DNA of 37,054 bases from Bacilli bacterium. Lineage in GTDB: Bacteria; Bacillota_I; Bacilli_A; RFN20; CAG-826. The notes beneath the pieces are model-generated. The model was not told the DNA's origin. It was given only the letters and a program-made list of their open reading frames with translations, and made no database searches. Positions within the stretch are counted from its first letter, which is position 1. The number at the start of each line of letters is the position of its first letter. The translations under genes were made by a program, and so were the position numbers. Below, piece after piece: positions 1-7,049 of the stretch. Where the stretch lies: contig JAEDDA010000010.1 of assembly GCA_016298185.1 (NCBI GenBank), positions 1 through 37,054 of the forward strand, given 5' to 3'.

Positions 1-44
1 TGACCGTGATACGAAGTCTCGTTTAACATAAATCTGTTTGACAT
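1..44 (-). CDS. fucO: Lactaldehyde reductase / iron-type alcohol dehydrogenase, N-terminal fragment (runs off the window)
   Basis: Only the first 14 codons are inside the window, starting at the ATG at 44-42 on the minus strand and reading MSNRFMLNETSYHG. An AGGAGGG ribosome site (complement of 52-58) precedes it at good spacing, so the start is well supported. The peptide resembles the N-terminus of FucO-type lactaldehyde:propanediol oxidoreductases, which begin M.NR..LNET...G.GA. That enzyme reduces the L-lactaldehyde released from rhamnose or fucose. It lies 28 bases downstream of the rhaA remnant on the same strand, as expected for one deoxy-sugar operon. The identification rests on 14 residues plus context, so another group III alcohol dehydrogenase is possible. 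Confidence 0.6.
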   Translation of the reverse strand, partial: MSNRFMLNETSYHG

Positions 45-72
45 ATTTTTACCCTCCTATTTTTTTATGTCA

Positions 73-615
73 TTATCTTCTAGATAAGATTTCTTTTTCA
101 TATTCTCTAACTTCTTCAAACATTTTAGCATCACTAACCATGTTTTGTCTTGTTAAATACTCATTCCATACTTCACCCCAAGGAAGAGTTTTTAATTCCT
201 CTTGCAAAGCAAGCACTCTTGTATGGTCATAACTATCTTGAGCTTCTTTTAATAAATTCCATGGAGTTAATAAAGCTTTTAGCAATGCTTTTTCCATATT
301 TCTTGCTCCGATAACCATCGCGGCAATTCTATTAATAGAAGCATTGAAATAATCTAAACCAATATAACTTCTTTTTAGTCCATCGCATTTGACTAATTCA
401 TCAGCTACATCTTGAAGATCATCATTAAGTTTTAAAACATGGTCACTATCCCATCTTACTGGTCTAGAAACATGGAAAGCTAATTTATTATAAAAGGCAA
501 ACATAGAAGAAATCTTATCAGCAACATTTTCTGTTGGATGGAAATATCCTGTATCTAATAAACAGCAGATATGTCTACTAGAAGCATAGTTCAAATAGAA
601 TTCGTGTACAAGCAA
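73..615 (-). pseudogene. rhaA: L-rhamnose isomerase, C-terminal 180 residues only (5'-truncated)
   Basis: The translation matches the C-terminal part of L-rhamnose isomerase (L-rhamnose to L-rhamnulose). It keeps HEFYLNYASSR, the DTGYFHPTE metal-site segment, HVSRPVRWDSDHV, IGLDYFNASINRIAA and the usual terminus YEKEILSRR. The family is about 420 residues long, so roughly the first 57 percent is missing, including part of the barrel that carries metal ligands. Family-like sequence stops at about position 609. Upstream the frame continues only seven unrelated codons to a stop at 634-636. The only start is a TTG at 615 with no ribosome site. I read it as a dead fragment left by a rearrangement. 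An assembly chimera is the main alternative. Confidence 0.85.
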
Positions 616-690
616 TTGGGCCTTAAGAAAATATTAGGGTGCCGACAATTGGAGACAGGAAGAAAAAACACCCTCAAGATACAAGCCCAA
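616..690. repeat. Nested inverted repeats at the rhaA breakpoint
   Basis: The 83-base gap between the rhaA fragment and the Fic gene holds two nested 6-bp inverted repeats. The outer pair is TTGGGC (616-621) with GCCCAA (685-690). The inner pair is AGGGTG (636-641) with CACCCT (669-674). On the minus strand this could fold as a long imperfect hairpin after the Fic stop codon. It also sits exactly where the rhaA homology ends, so it could be the scar of a mobile element. No transposase or target-site duplication is visible. Confidence 0.4.
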
Positions 691-698
691 GGGGATTT

Positions 699-1595
699 TT
701 ATTTATATTGAATACAGAAGTAATCTAAATATGTTTTAATGGTGTCTTGTCCATCTAAACAAGTATCGATAAGCCAGCCGCGTTCTTGATTCCAGTTTTT
801 AAGTCCACGGTAATAGAACATCTTTTTACTATCTAAGATAATAAATGGAACAATATTGTTTTTAAGGCATTCTTTAAATGCAATCAATCGCCCCACTCTT
901 CCATTTCCGTCTTGAAATGGATGGATTCGTTCAAATTTGACATGGAACTCCACTATTTCTTCAAATGAATGTTCTTCTTTTTGACTATAACCATCAATAA
1001 GCTTTTGCATTTCGGAAGCCACTAATCTAGGGTTAGTTGTTTCCATATCCCCAACTTCATTTGGTAACTTCTTATAACTACCAACAGCGAAATGCGGGAG
1101 TCTAGAATCATTTGTGTTCGATTTTAATATTTTATGGAGTTCTTTGATGAATGGCTCACTAAGCTGATAATTAGCAAAGTCAATCACTCGATCGATTGCA
1201 GCAAAGTGATTAATTGTTTCAATGATATCATCAACTTTCTTGCTAGTGTCTTTTTCTACTCCAATAGTTCTTGTTTCAAAAATATATCTAGTTTCATCGT
1301 GAGTTAATTCATTGCCTTCAATATGATTTGAATTATATGTGAGATCAATCATTAATTTATGATAAATTCCACCTTTAATTTGATGATTCTTTTCAAAACG
1401 AAGTCTTTCTAAAAGATATTTTTTATTCTCTTTCTCGTTGCTTCTAATTGGCTTAGTTGCACTACCTGGAATTAACCAAGTTTTTCCAGACAAAACCGCA
1501 CCTTCAACTCTTCCTAATGCGCAATAATTACGGACACTTCTTTCCGATAAATTCCATTTAATAGATGCTTCTTTGACTGTTATGAATTTATTCAT
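699..1595 (-). CDS. Fic-domain protein with N-terminal HTH and class II inhibitory motif
   Basis: A 298-residue protein. Residues about 4-47 form an HTH-like domain of the kind found in MerR-type and excisionase-like proteins (ITVKEASIKWNLSERSVRNY, then a GRVEGAV..GKTWLIP wing). The Fic core carries the complete catalytic motif HPFQDGNGRVGR at 225-236, which binds nucleotide and uses the His as base. Residues 89-94 (SNHIEG) match the (S/T)xxxE(G/N) inhibitory helix placed before the core, which makes this class II. Fic enzymes usually transfer AMP to a protein hydroxyl; the target is unknown. The start is supported by a perfect -10 box just upstream; there is no Shine-Dalgarno, so the mRNA is probably leaderless. 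It stands alone next to a broken rhaA, suggesting acquisition. Confidence 0.9.
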   Translation of the reverse strand: MNKFITVKEASIKWNLSERSVRNYCALGRVEGAVLSGKTWLIPGSATKPIRSNEKENKKYLLERLRFEKNHQIKGGIYHKLMIDLTYNSNHIEGNELTHDETRYIFETRTIGVEKDTSKKVDDIIETINHFAAIDRVIDFANYQLSEPFIKELHKILKSNTNDSRLPHFAVGSYKKLPNEVGDMETTNPRLVASEMQKLIDGYSQKEEHSFEEIVEFHVKFERIHPFQDGNGRVGRLIAFKECLKNNIVPFIILDSKKMFYYRGLKNWNQERGWLIDTCLDGQDTIKTYLDYFCIQYK

Positions 1596-1601
1596 AACGA
1601 T

Positions 1602-1629
1602 ATTATATACTTATCGGCAATAAATGCAA
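1602..1629 (-). promoter_or_regulatory. Promoter of the Fic gene, apparently leaderless
   Basis: On the minus strand TTGCAT (1629-1624) and a perfect TATAAT (1607-1602) are separated by 16 bases. The -10 box ends only 6 bases before the ATG at 1595, so transcription should begin at or next to the start codon. The left arm of the 1612-1662 inverted repeat occupies the -35/-10 spacer. Confidence 0.6.
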
Positions 1630-1662
1630 TAGTTTATTGTTATTATCTATTTTTTGCCGATA
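1612..1662. promoter_or_regulatory. 9-bp inverted repeat, candidate operator for the Fic/HTH protein
   Basis: TATCGGCAA (1612-1620) and TTGCCGATA (1654-1662) are perfect inverted copies separated by 33 bases. The first lies inside the -35/-10 spacer of the Fic promoter and the second lies just upstream of the -35. Two half sites at this distance fit repression by looping or two dimers. The encoded protein has an HTH domain, so autoregulation is an inference. Confidence 0.5.
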
Positions 1663-1686
1663 GATGTATAAATAATTTATGTTTTA

Positions 1687-1716
1687 TTGATTTATATACT
1701 GTCTACAAAATATACT
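1687..1716 (+). promoter_or_regulatory. Candidate promoter of the GH13 gene
   Basis: TTGATT (1687-1692) and TATACT (1711-1716) are spaced by 18 bases, 32 bases before the ATG at 1749. The ribosome site is weak (only TTAGG at 1735-1739). No test of the boxes was possible. Confidence 0.4.
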
Positions 1717-1748
1717 GAAATTAATAAAAGTTAGTTTAGGTAGTATAT

Positions 1749-2768
1749 ATGGTTAAAGGGAATGAAATAATATATCAAATCTTTGTGAGAAATTATTCTC
1801 AAGAAGGTACTTTTCAAGCAGTTCAACAAGACTTAAATAGATTAAAAGAATTAGGCGTAGATATTATCTATTTAATGCCTATTCATGAAATTGGAATTAA
1901 AAATAGAAAAGGCACTTGGGGTTCTCCTTACGCAATTAAGGATTATTATTCAATTAGTAAAGATTTAGGAACTAAGGATGACTTCATATCTTTAATTACC
2001 ACCACACACAAAATGGGGATGAAAATAATCATGGATATGGTTTTTAACCATACTTCACCAGATTCCGTCATGCTAGAAAAACACCCTGAATACTACTTCT
2101 ATAAAGATGGTAAGTTAGGAAACCGCGTAGGAGATTGGTCAGATATTATTGACTTAGATACAAGTAGAGAAGATACACAATCATATCTATTAGATGTTCT
2201 TAAATACTGGGTATCTTTAGGTGTGGATGGCTTCCGTTTTGACGTCGCAAGCATGATAAGTTTAGATTTTTTTAAGAAAGCAAGAACAGAACTTGGAAAA
2301 GATATAATCTTTTTCGCTGAATCTATAGATTATGATTTTGTTAATTATTTGAAATCTTTAGGATATAGTTCCACACCTGATATAGATATGTATCCAACAT
2401 TTGATCTTTTATATAACTATTCATGGTTTAGACCTTTGGAAAGATATCTTAAAAATGAAATCAGTTATGAAAAATTAAAATGTGTTATTAATGAAGACTA
2501 TGAATATATCGGTGATAAAGGATTAAGAATCATTTGTTTTGAAAATCACGACACCGAAAGAATAGCGGCATACATTAACGAAGATAAGCTAAAAAATATA
2601 GTTTTAGATTTAGTGAAATATAAAGGGCCACTCTTTATTTATATGGGACAAGAATATGGGGCCGAACATAGACCTGATTTATTTGAAAAAGACCCTGTTA
2701 TTTGGAAAATAAATGAAAAAGTATTAGAAATATATAAAGAAGCGATAAAAATAAAGAAAAGTAACTAA
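1749..2768 (+). CDS. Compact GH13 alpha-amylase-family enzyme, cytosolic
   Basis: A 339-residue GH13 protein. The (beta/alpha)8 motifs are present: region I DMVFNH (96-101), region II GVDGFRFDV with the nucleophile Asp165, region III FFAESID with the acid/base Glu191, and region IV ENHD with the transition-state Asp268. All three catalytic residues are intact. There is no signal peptide, so it acts inside the cell on alpha-glucosidic oligosaccharides; oligo-1,6-glucosidase- or trehalose-6-phosphate-hydrolase-like activity is possible, but the substrate cannot be read from the sequence. Family members are usually 450-600 residues and end with a beta-sandwich domain C. Here the protein stops soon after the barrel, followed directly by a terminator, so the short form looks genuine. 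It is a single-gene unit. Confidence 0.85.
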   Translation: MVKGNEIIYQIFVRNYSQEGTFQAVQQDLNRLKELGVDIIYLMPIHEIGIKNRKGTWGSPYAIKDYYSISKDLGTKDDFISLITTTHKMGMKIIMDMVFNHTSPDSVMLEKHPEYYFYKDGKLGNRVGDWSDIIDLDTSREDTQSYLLDVLKYWVSLGVDGFRFDVASMISLDFFKKARTELGKDIIFFAESIDYDFVNYLKSLGYSSTPDIDMYPTFDLLYNYSWFRPLERYLKNEISYEKLKCVINEDYEYIGDKGLRIICFENHDTERIAAYINEDKLKNIVLDLVKYKGPLFIYMGQEYGAEHRPDLFEKDPVIWKINEKVLEIYKEAIKIKKSN

Positions 2769-2770
2769 TT

Positions 2771-2798
2771 AAAACACGCACCAATTGATGCGTGTTTT
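2771..2798. terminator. Bidirectional hairpin between GH13 and fructokinase genes
   Basis: A perfect 10-bp stem, AAAACACGCA (2771-2780) with TGCGTGTTTT (2789-2798), and an 8-base loop. T-rich sequence follows on the plus strand. It lies 2 bases after each of the two converging stop codons and can serve both genes. Confidence 0.8.
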
Positions 2799-2800
2799 GC

Positions 2801-3727
2801 TTATTTTTGTTTTTCTAAGAATTGGTCTATCTCTATTTCTTTAGGAGCGGAATTGATTGCGCCTTTCTTTAATGTCGCTAATCCACCAACGACGTTTGCT
2901 CTAGTTAGATAATATTTGATTTGTTCGTCGTTATTAATAAATTCTGGATTATTGACAAGCGACGCTAAGAAGTAAGAATAGAATGCATCTCCAGCACCTG
3001 TTGTGTCCACTGGTTTAACTGGGAAAGTATCCACTTTAACCATGTGACCATCATGATAATAGATTGAACCTTTACTGCCTAAAGTTATGACAGAAATCTG
3101 TTTTTCGTTTAATAATTCCTTTAATGCAATGGATAAATCTTTTTGATTTGTGAGTAATTCTACTTCCTCTAAAGAGAATTTCAAGATATCCGCCTTCTTA
3201 AGAGCGGAGATAATGACGTTTTTAGCCACTTCTGGTGAAGGAAAGATATCATCACGGTAATTGATATCAAATGATATTTTTGCTTTACTAGAGTTTCTAA
3301 TATGCTTAACGAGCTCATGATAGAAATTAACACCCTTTTCTTCAGAAAGCATTAAAGAACCGATATGGACGATGTCATTATCTTTAATATTTCTAAAATC
3401 AATATCATTAATATCTAGGGCATAATCCGCACCGAAAGACCTATCAAATCTAAAGGAGCGTTCTCCATTATTTAATGAAACAATAGCTTTGCTTGTATAT
3501 CTGTCTGGTAAAACTTTAATATTTAATTCTTTAAATGGTTTTTCTCTTCCAGCATCAATTAATAATTTGCCGTTATCATCATTACCGACTGCACCCACAA
3601 AGGATACTTCTTTTGTATATAACAATGCGTTACAAGCAACATTAAAAGGTGCTCCACCAGGTAAGATTGTTTGTTTATTACCATCATCGAATATATCGAC
3701 AAGTATTTCACCGATTGAAATTAACAT
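2801..3727 (-). CDS. PfkB-family sugar kinase, probable fructokinase
   Basis: A 308-residue ribokinase-fold kinase. It starts MLISIGEILVDIF, has the substrate-binding LPGGAPFNVA segment (22-31) and the anion-hole/catalytic motif DTTGAGDAF (241-249) with the catalytic base Asp247. Sequence and length fit ATP-dependent fructokinases (fructose to fructose 6-phosphate). Context supports this: it is the last gene of a locus with three GH32 proteins that release fructose. Start at ATG 3727 with an AGAGGA ribosome site. A terminator (3746-3770) lies just upstream, so expression depends on read-through or an unseen promoter. 2-Keto-3-deoxygluconate kinase or another PfkB specificity is the alternative. 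Confidence 0.85.
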   Translation of the reverse strand: MLISIGEILVDIFDDGNKQTILPGGAPFNVACNALLYTKEVSFVGAVGNDDNGKLLIDAGREKPFKELNIKVLPDRYTSKAIVSLNNGERSFRFDRSFGADYALDINDIDFRNIKDNDIVHIGSLMLSEEKGVNFYHELVKHIRNSSKAKISFDINYRDDIFPSPEVAKNVIISALKKADILKFSLEEVELLTNQKDLSIALKELLNEKQISVITLGSKGSIYYHDGHMVKVDTFPVKPVDTTGAGDAFYSYFLASLVNNPEFINNDEQIKYYLTRANVVGGLATLKKGAINSAPKEIEIDQFLEKQK

Positions 3728-3745
3728 ATATGGTCCTCTTTTTAA

Positions 3746-3770
3746 AAAGTCGAGAATTTAATCCCGACTT
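3746..3770 (-). terminator. Terminator after the CBM-bearing anchored protein
   Basis: On the minus strand AAGTCGGGA pairs with TCTCGACTT (9 bp with one G-U pair, 6-base loop), followed by a short T run. It lies between the stop at 3792 and the fructokinase start at 3727. Confidence 0.65.
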
Positions 3771-3791
3771 ATATTTTGTGAATAGATTTTA

Positions 3792-5642
3792 TTATTGATG
3801 TTTTTTCTTCTTAATTAAGAAATAGGAAACAGCCACTAATGATGTAACAATTATCGCAATCGCGGTGATTAACACGAATGAAACGTTGCTGTTATTGATA
3901 GTAATGAATCCTTTGAAGCTTGAAGATGGATTATTTCCACCTGGTAAGTAATTCATTGTTTGACCAATTGTGTAAGAGAGGTCAACTTCAGATAACCAGA
4001 AGTTTTCAGATGTAGCGCTTGCTCCGAATGAGTAATCCATGGAAGCAGAGACAATTGCTTTCACGTTAGCATCTAAATTGTCATATTCAGTTAACAAAGC
4101 TTGGACATCAGCGTTTTGACTAACTGAACACCATGAGACACCATTTTCAGTGTTTCTCATAAGACCATAATAACGTGTCACGAAATTATATGCTTTTCCA
4201 AAGTCTGTTACTGCGGAACCGACGTATTGATCAACGACAACACCATGATATAAAGGTGAATTGTTCCATTGTTGTTGAATTACATCAACTTTGAATGTTG
4301 GAACGGAAGTGTATTTTGTAACGATTTCGTCAAAGTACGCTAAGCCCCAGTTTCCACCAGTTCTATCATCACTTAAGATAATTCTAACTTTTTCGCCTAA
4401 GTATGCAGAACAATCTAAGTATGTTCTAGACATTGTGTTTAATCTTGAACCAGATTCCATAACGTTTGCAACCGAGGCATCTTTGAATCCTTTATTAAGA
4501 ATGTTTGTTCCTTCAGCTTTAGCGATTCTTGTGGTTGCTAATTCAACTCCAGCTGAATTGATGAGTGACATGACTGCTGTTCCACCACCAAGTTTTGCGG
4601 AAATGAAACCGCTACCACTTAATGTAAATTCAGGAGAAATGAAACGATATTTCGCATCTTCAGCAACGCCATTTGTGTCGGCATTGAGATAGAAGTTACC
4701 TGTTTTGTTAGCTGGCATTCTTTCAGCCCAGTTTTTCGCATCGTTATCGGAAACAATACTAGCACAGTCGACATTCGCTGTTGAGAAAGCTCTATCATAT
4801 GCCCAGTTAGAAACACCATAGACTTCAAATCCATCATCAGTGTTATCTAATGCTGCTGCTGCAGTTTCAAGAGCAGAGAAATCACTACTTGCATAATATG
4901 TATCAAGCATATATGTTGCAGAAAAATTATTTTGAGCGGATGTTTGTGCATCAAGAGCGATTTGTTGCTTATGAGCCGCAAATGTTCTTGCAACTTCATC
5001 AAGCGTTTGGTTAACTCTTAAATTTCCAAATTGGACACCACCATAATATGATGTGGCATCATCCTTGATATATACTATAAGTTCACGACCAATATATTCA
5101 TCAGGAATGTGATAGTAATGAAGCGCCATATTTGCTGAAAGTTCAAAAGCACCTTTGACTCCATTTCTATAATCATTGTCAAAGGCATCGCCACGAGATG
5201 AATAGAAATCGTTTCTGGCTTCTTTAACATAATCTAATCCTGGTTTATCACCATCTGGTTCAATAAAAATATTAACAAAGCAGTTATTGCTTCCGCCTAA
5301 TAAAAACGAAACATATCCGCCTTTATGGATCCAAGTTTTACTTCTAACCCAACCCGTTTCACCTTCTCCAACTTTATTCATCGTATTAATAAAATTGTCC
5401 AAAGCGTTATATGATCTCATGCCATCATGGAATGTATCTGTTCTGGCACTGATTAAATCACCAATATTTTTGCTGAAATCTCCACAATAAAAATTCGTGG
5501 AGTTGACTGGAATGTATTTTGTTATCACTTCGTCAGCTTTGGATTGTTTAACTTCACTGCGATTCGCATGCGCCAATAAAACACCGCCACCAACTAAACC
5601 GGCTAACAAAGTCAATAGAGAAAATTTAAAAATCTTTTTCAT
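3792..5642 (-). CDS. Membrane-anchored surface protein with two fructan-locus binding modules
   Basis: I place the start at ATG 5642 (616 residues), because an AAGGAG ribosome site precedes it and a typical signal peptide follows (MKKIFKF, then a hydrophobic stretch to about residue 24). A start 42 bases upstream would be read through the operator. Modules at about 47-215 and 275-446 share the pattern of the neighbouring four-module lipoprotein: GxFYL, a GFISxKLGGG strand, YLGEKVRIILSDD and NWGLxYFDEI. Residues 450-545 are a separate, mostly helical domain I cannot name. A C-terminal membrane helix (588-610) and KKKK tail anchor it; LPGGN at 566-570 is not a real LPXTG. No catalytic motif is visible. 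Probable role: holding fructan at the cell surface. It has its own promoter and operator. Confidence 0.75.
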   Translation of the reverse strand: MKKIFKFSLLTLLAGLVGGGVLLAHANRSEVKQSKADEVITKYIPVNSTNFYCGDFSKNIGDLISARTDTFHDGMRSYNALDNFINTMNKVGEGETGWVRSKTWIHKGGYVSFLLGGSNNCFVNIFIEPDGDKPGLDYVKEARNDFYSSRGDAFDNDYRNGVKGAFELSANMALHYYHIPDEYIGRELIVYIKDDATSYYGGVQFGNLRVNQTLDEVARTFAAHKQQIALDAQTSAQNNFSATYMLDTYYASSDFSALETAAAALDNTDDGFEVYGVSNWAYDRAFSTANVDCASIVSDNDAKNWAERMPANKTGNFYLNADTNGVAEDAKYRFISPEFTLSGSGFISAKLGGGTAVMSLINSAGVELATTRIAKAEGTNILNKGFKDASVANVMESGSRLNTMSRTYLDCSAYLGEKVRIILSDDRTGGNWGLAYFDEIVTKYTSVPTFKVDVIQQQWNNSPLYHGVVVDQYVGSAVTDFGKAYNFVTRYYGLMRNTENGVSWCSVSQNADVQALLTEYDNLDANVKAIVSASMDYSFGASATSENFWLSEVDLSYTIGQTMNYLPGGNNPSSSFKGFITINNSNVSFVLITAIAIIVTSLVAVSYFLIKKKKHQ

Positions 5643-5654
5643 AAAAATCTCCTT

Positions 5655-5670
5655 ATGGAAACGTTTCCAT
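5655..5670. promoter_or_regulatory. 16-bp palindromic operator, copy 1
   Basis: ATGGAAACGTTTCCAT is a perfect palindrome, 4 bases downstream of an extended -10 box and 12 bases before the start codon at 5642. An identical site is at 21197-21212. The shape is that of LacI-family operators. It departs from the CcpA cre consensus at both W positions, which favours the locally encoded LacI-type regulator. Confidence 0.8.
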
Positions 5671-5674
5671 ATAT

Positions 5675-5703
5675 ATTCTAACACTATTCTCTTAAAATAA
5701 GAA
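5675..5703 (-). promoter_or_regulatory. Internal promoter for the anchored CBM protein
   Basis: On the minus strand an extended -10, TGTTAGAAT (5683-5675), is preceded after 17 bases by TTCTTA (5703-5698), a weak -35. The predicted start of transcription falls in the palindrome at 5655-5670, so bound regulator would block it. Confidence 0.5.
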
Positions 5704-5706
5704 TAC

Positions 5707-7047
5707 TTATTTATAAATGGTCAGTTTTTTCTCACTACCACTGACATTTATCGTAAATGTATCACTCGTTTCTTTTGGATAAATCACGTTACTCATGGAA
5801 ATTCCATTAACAAAAATCTCCACTGAGTATTTATCTAAAACAATATAAATGATGTCTTTTTCTTTTTTGCGATATGGCATCTTTCTCATGCCTTTTAAAG
5901 ATAATTCATCTTCTTCAACACCAGTGATTTGCTCACCAGATTTACTTCTGTCAAAATAGAATTCATTTTTATCTAAATAAAATCTAGTGACTTCACCATC
6001 ACCTTTTCTTAAATCAATAGAAAGAGATTGAAGATCTTTCACTTCAAGAATTAATGTGCCAACATATAAATGGTCTTCATAATTATCTTTTATATTCAAC
6101 TCTTTATCTAATTTGCCATAGATAACTGGTGTTTGAATCATATAACCATCTTCCACTGTCACTTTTCTAGGAACTGTTAACATACCGGCAAAGCCGAATT
6201 TATCAGATGGGTTATTACGATCCCACATATCCATCCAGGCAAATAAATAATGCTCTCCGTTCATAATTTGAGGAGCGTAAAAATCAAAACCGTAATCCAT
6301 AAGTGTTTTCTTGTTTGTTGCAATGAATTGTCCCTCTTCATTTAATAAACCAAGTTCGTATTCAGTGGAATGGATATTTAAGCAATGAGGATTGTCTTTT
6401 GGAAAATTTTGTTCGGAATAAATGATTAAGCCTAAATCTTCATAATAACCAACGCATTCAATCATTTCTCCATCGCTATTATGAGTGAGGACATCATTAA
6501 TAAATGTCCAATTCTTCAAATCTTTTGATTTAAATAAAACAATACTTCCACCACTGGATTTCTTCTTCGCGGCGACGAATAAAAGATAATCGTCTCCTTT
6601 TTTCACTAATTGAGGGTCGCGAAAATCGCATGGTTTATATTGTTCAGGCAAATCCTTATCTGTAACAATAGCGCCGTGTTTCACAAAGTGAACGCCATCA
6701 GTGCTAGAAGCTAAACATTGAATTTGTCTAATTTTTTCGGAATCTGCATTAAATATAAAACCTGTATAGACGATATATAAAGTGTCATCCACCACAAGTG
6801 AAGATCCAGAGAAACATCCATCTCTATCAAATTCATCGCCTGGAGTTAAAGCAATAGGAAGATATTCCCAGTTTAATAAATCTTCACTGACAACATGTCC
6901 CCAATGCATTGGCCCCCAATTGCAGGCAAATGGAAAATATTGGTAAAAGGCATGATATTTCCCTTGAAATTTGACAACTCCATTAGGGTCATTGATCCAG
7001 CCTTGTTCCCCAACAATATGAAATACCGGTTTATGACTGTTATTCAT
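5707..7047 (-). CDS. GH32 beta-fructofuranosidase, cytosolic
   Basis: A 446-residue GH32 protein with no signal peptide. The three catalytic signatures are intact: WINDPNG (17-23, nucleophile Asp20), FRDP (142-145, transition-state stabiliser) and ECVG (acid/base Glu197). Length and layout, a five-bladed propeller followed by a C-terminal beta-sandwich, match sucrose-6-phosphate hydrolases and cytosolic beta-fructosidases. In this locus there is an ABC importer and no PTS gene, so the likely substrate is an unphosphorylated fructo-oligosaccharide or sucrose. It is the last gene of the nine-gene operon, 2 bases after the upstream stop codon. The released fructose would be used by the nearby PfkB kinase. 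Confidence 0.92.
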   Translation of the reverse strand: MNNSHKPVFHIVGEQGWINDPNGVVKFQGKYHAFYQYFPFACNWGPMHWGHVVSEDLLNWEYLPIALTPGDEFDRDGCFSGSSLVVDDTLYIVYTGFIFNADSEKIRQIQCLASSTDGVHFVKHGAIVTDKDLPEQYKPCDFRDPQLVKKGDDYLLFVAAKKKSSGGSIVLFKSKDLKNWTFINDVLTHNSDGEMIECVGYYEDLGLIIYSEQNFPKDNPHCLNIHSTEYELGLLNEEGQFIATNKKTLMDYGFDFYAPQIMNGEHYLFAWMDMWDRNNPSDKFGFAGMLTVPRKVTVEDGYMIQTPVIYGKLDKELNIKDNYEDHLYVGTLILEVKDLQSLSIDLRKGDGEVTRFYLDKNEFYFDRSKSGEQITGVEEDELSLKGMRKMPYRKKEKDIIYIVLDKYSVEIFVNGISMSNVIYPKETSDTFTINVSGSEKKLTIYK

Positions 7048-7049
7048 AT

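Noticed and set aside
3939..3953. LPGGN near the C-terminus of the anchored protein as a sortase signal
   Set aside because: It lacks the Thr-Gly of LPXTG, lies about 20 residues before the membrane helix, and the other anchored protein of the locus has no such motif either.
5643..5684. A 14-codon upstream extension of the anchored CBM protein
   Set aside because: It would be translated through the palindromic operator and the promoter start region, and the internal ATG at 5642 has a good ribosome site and a proper signal peptide.
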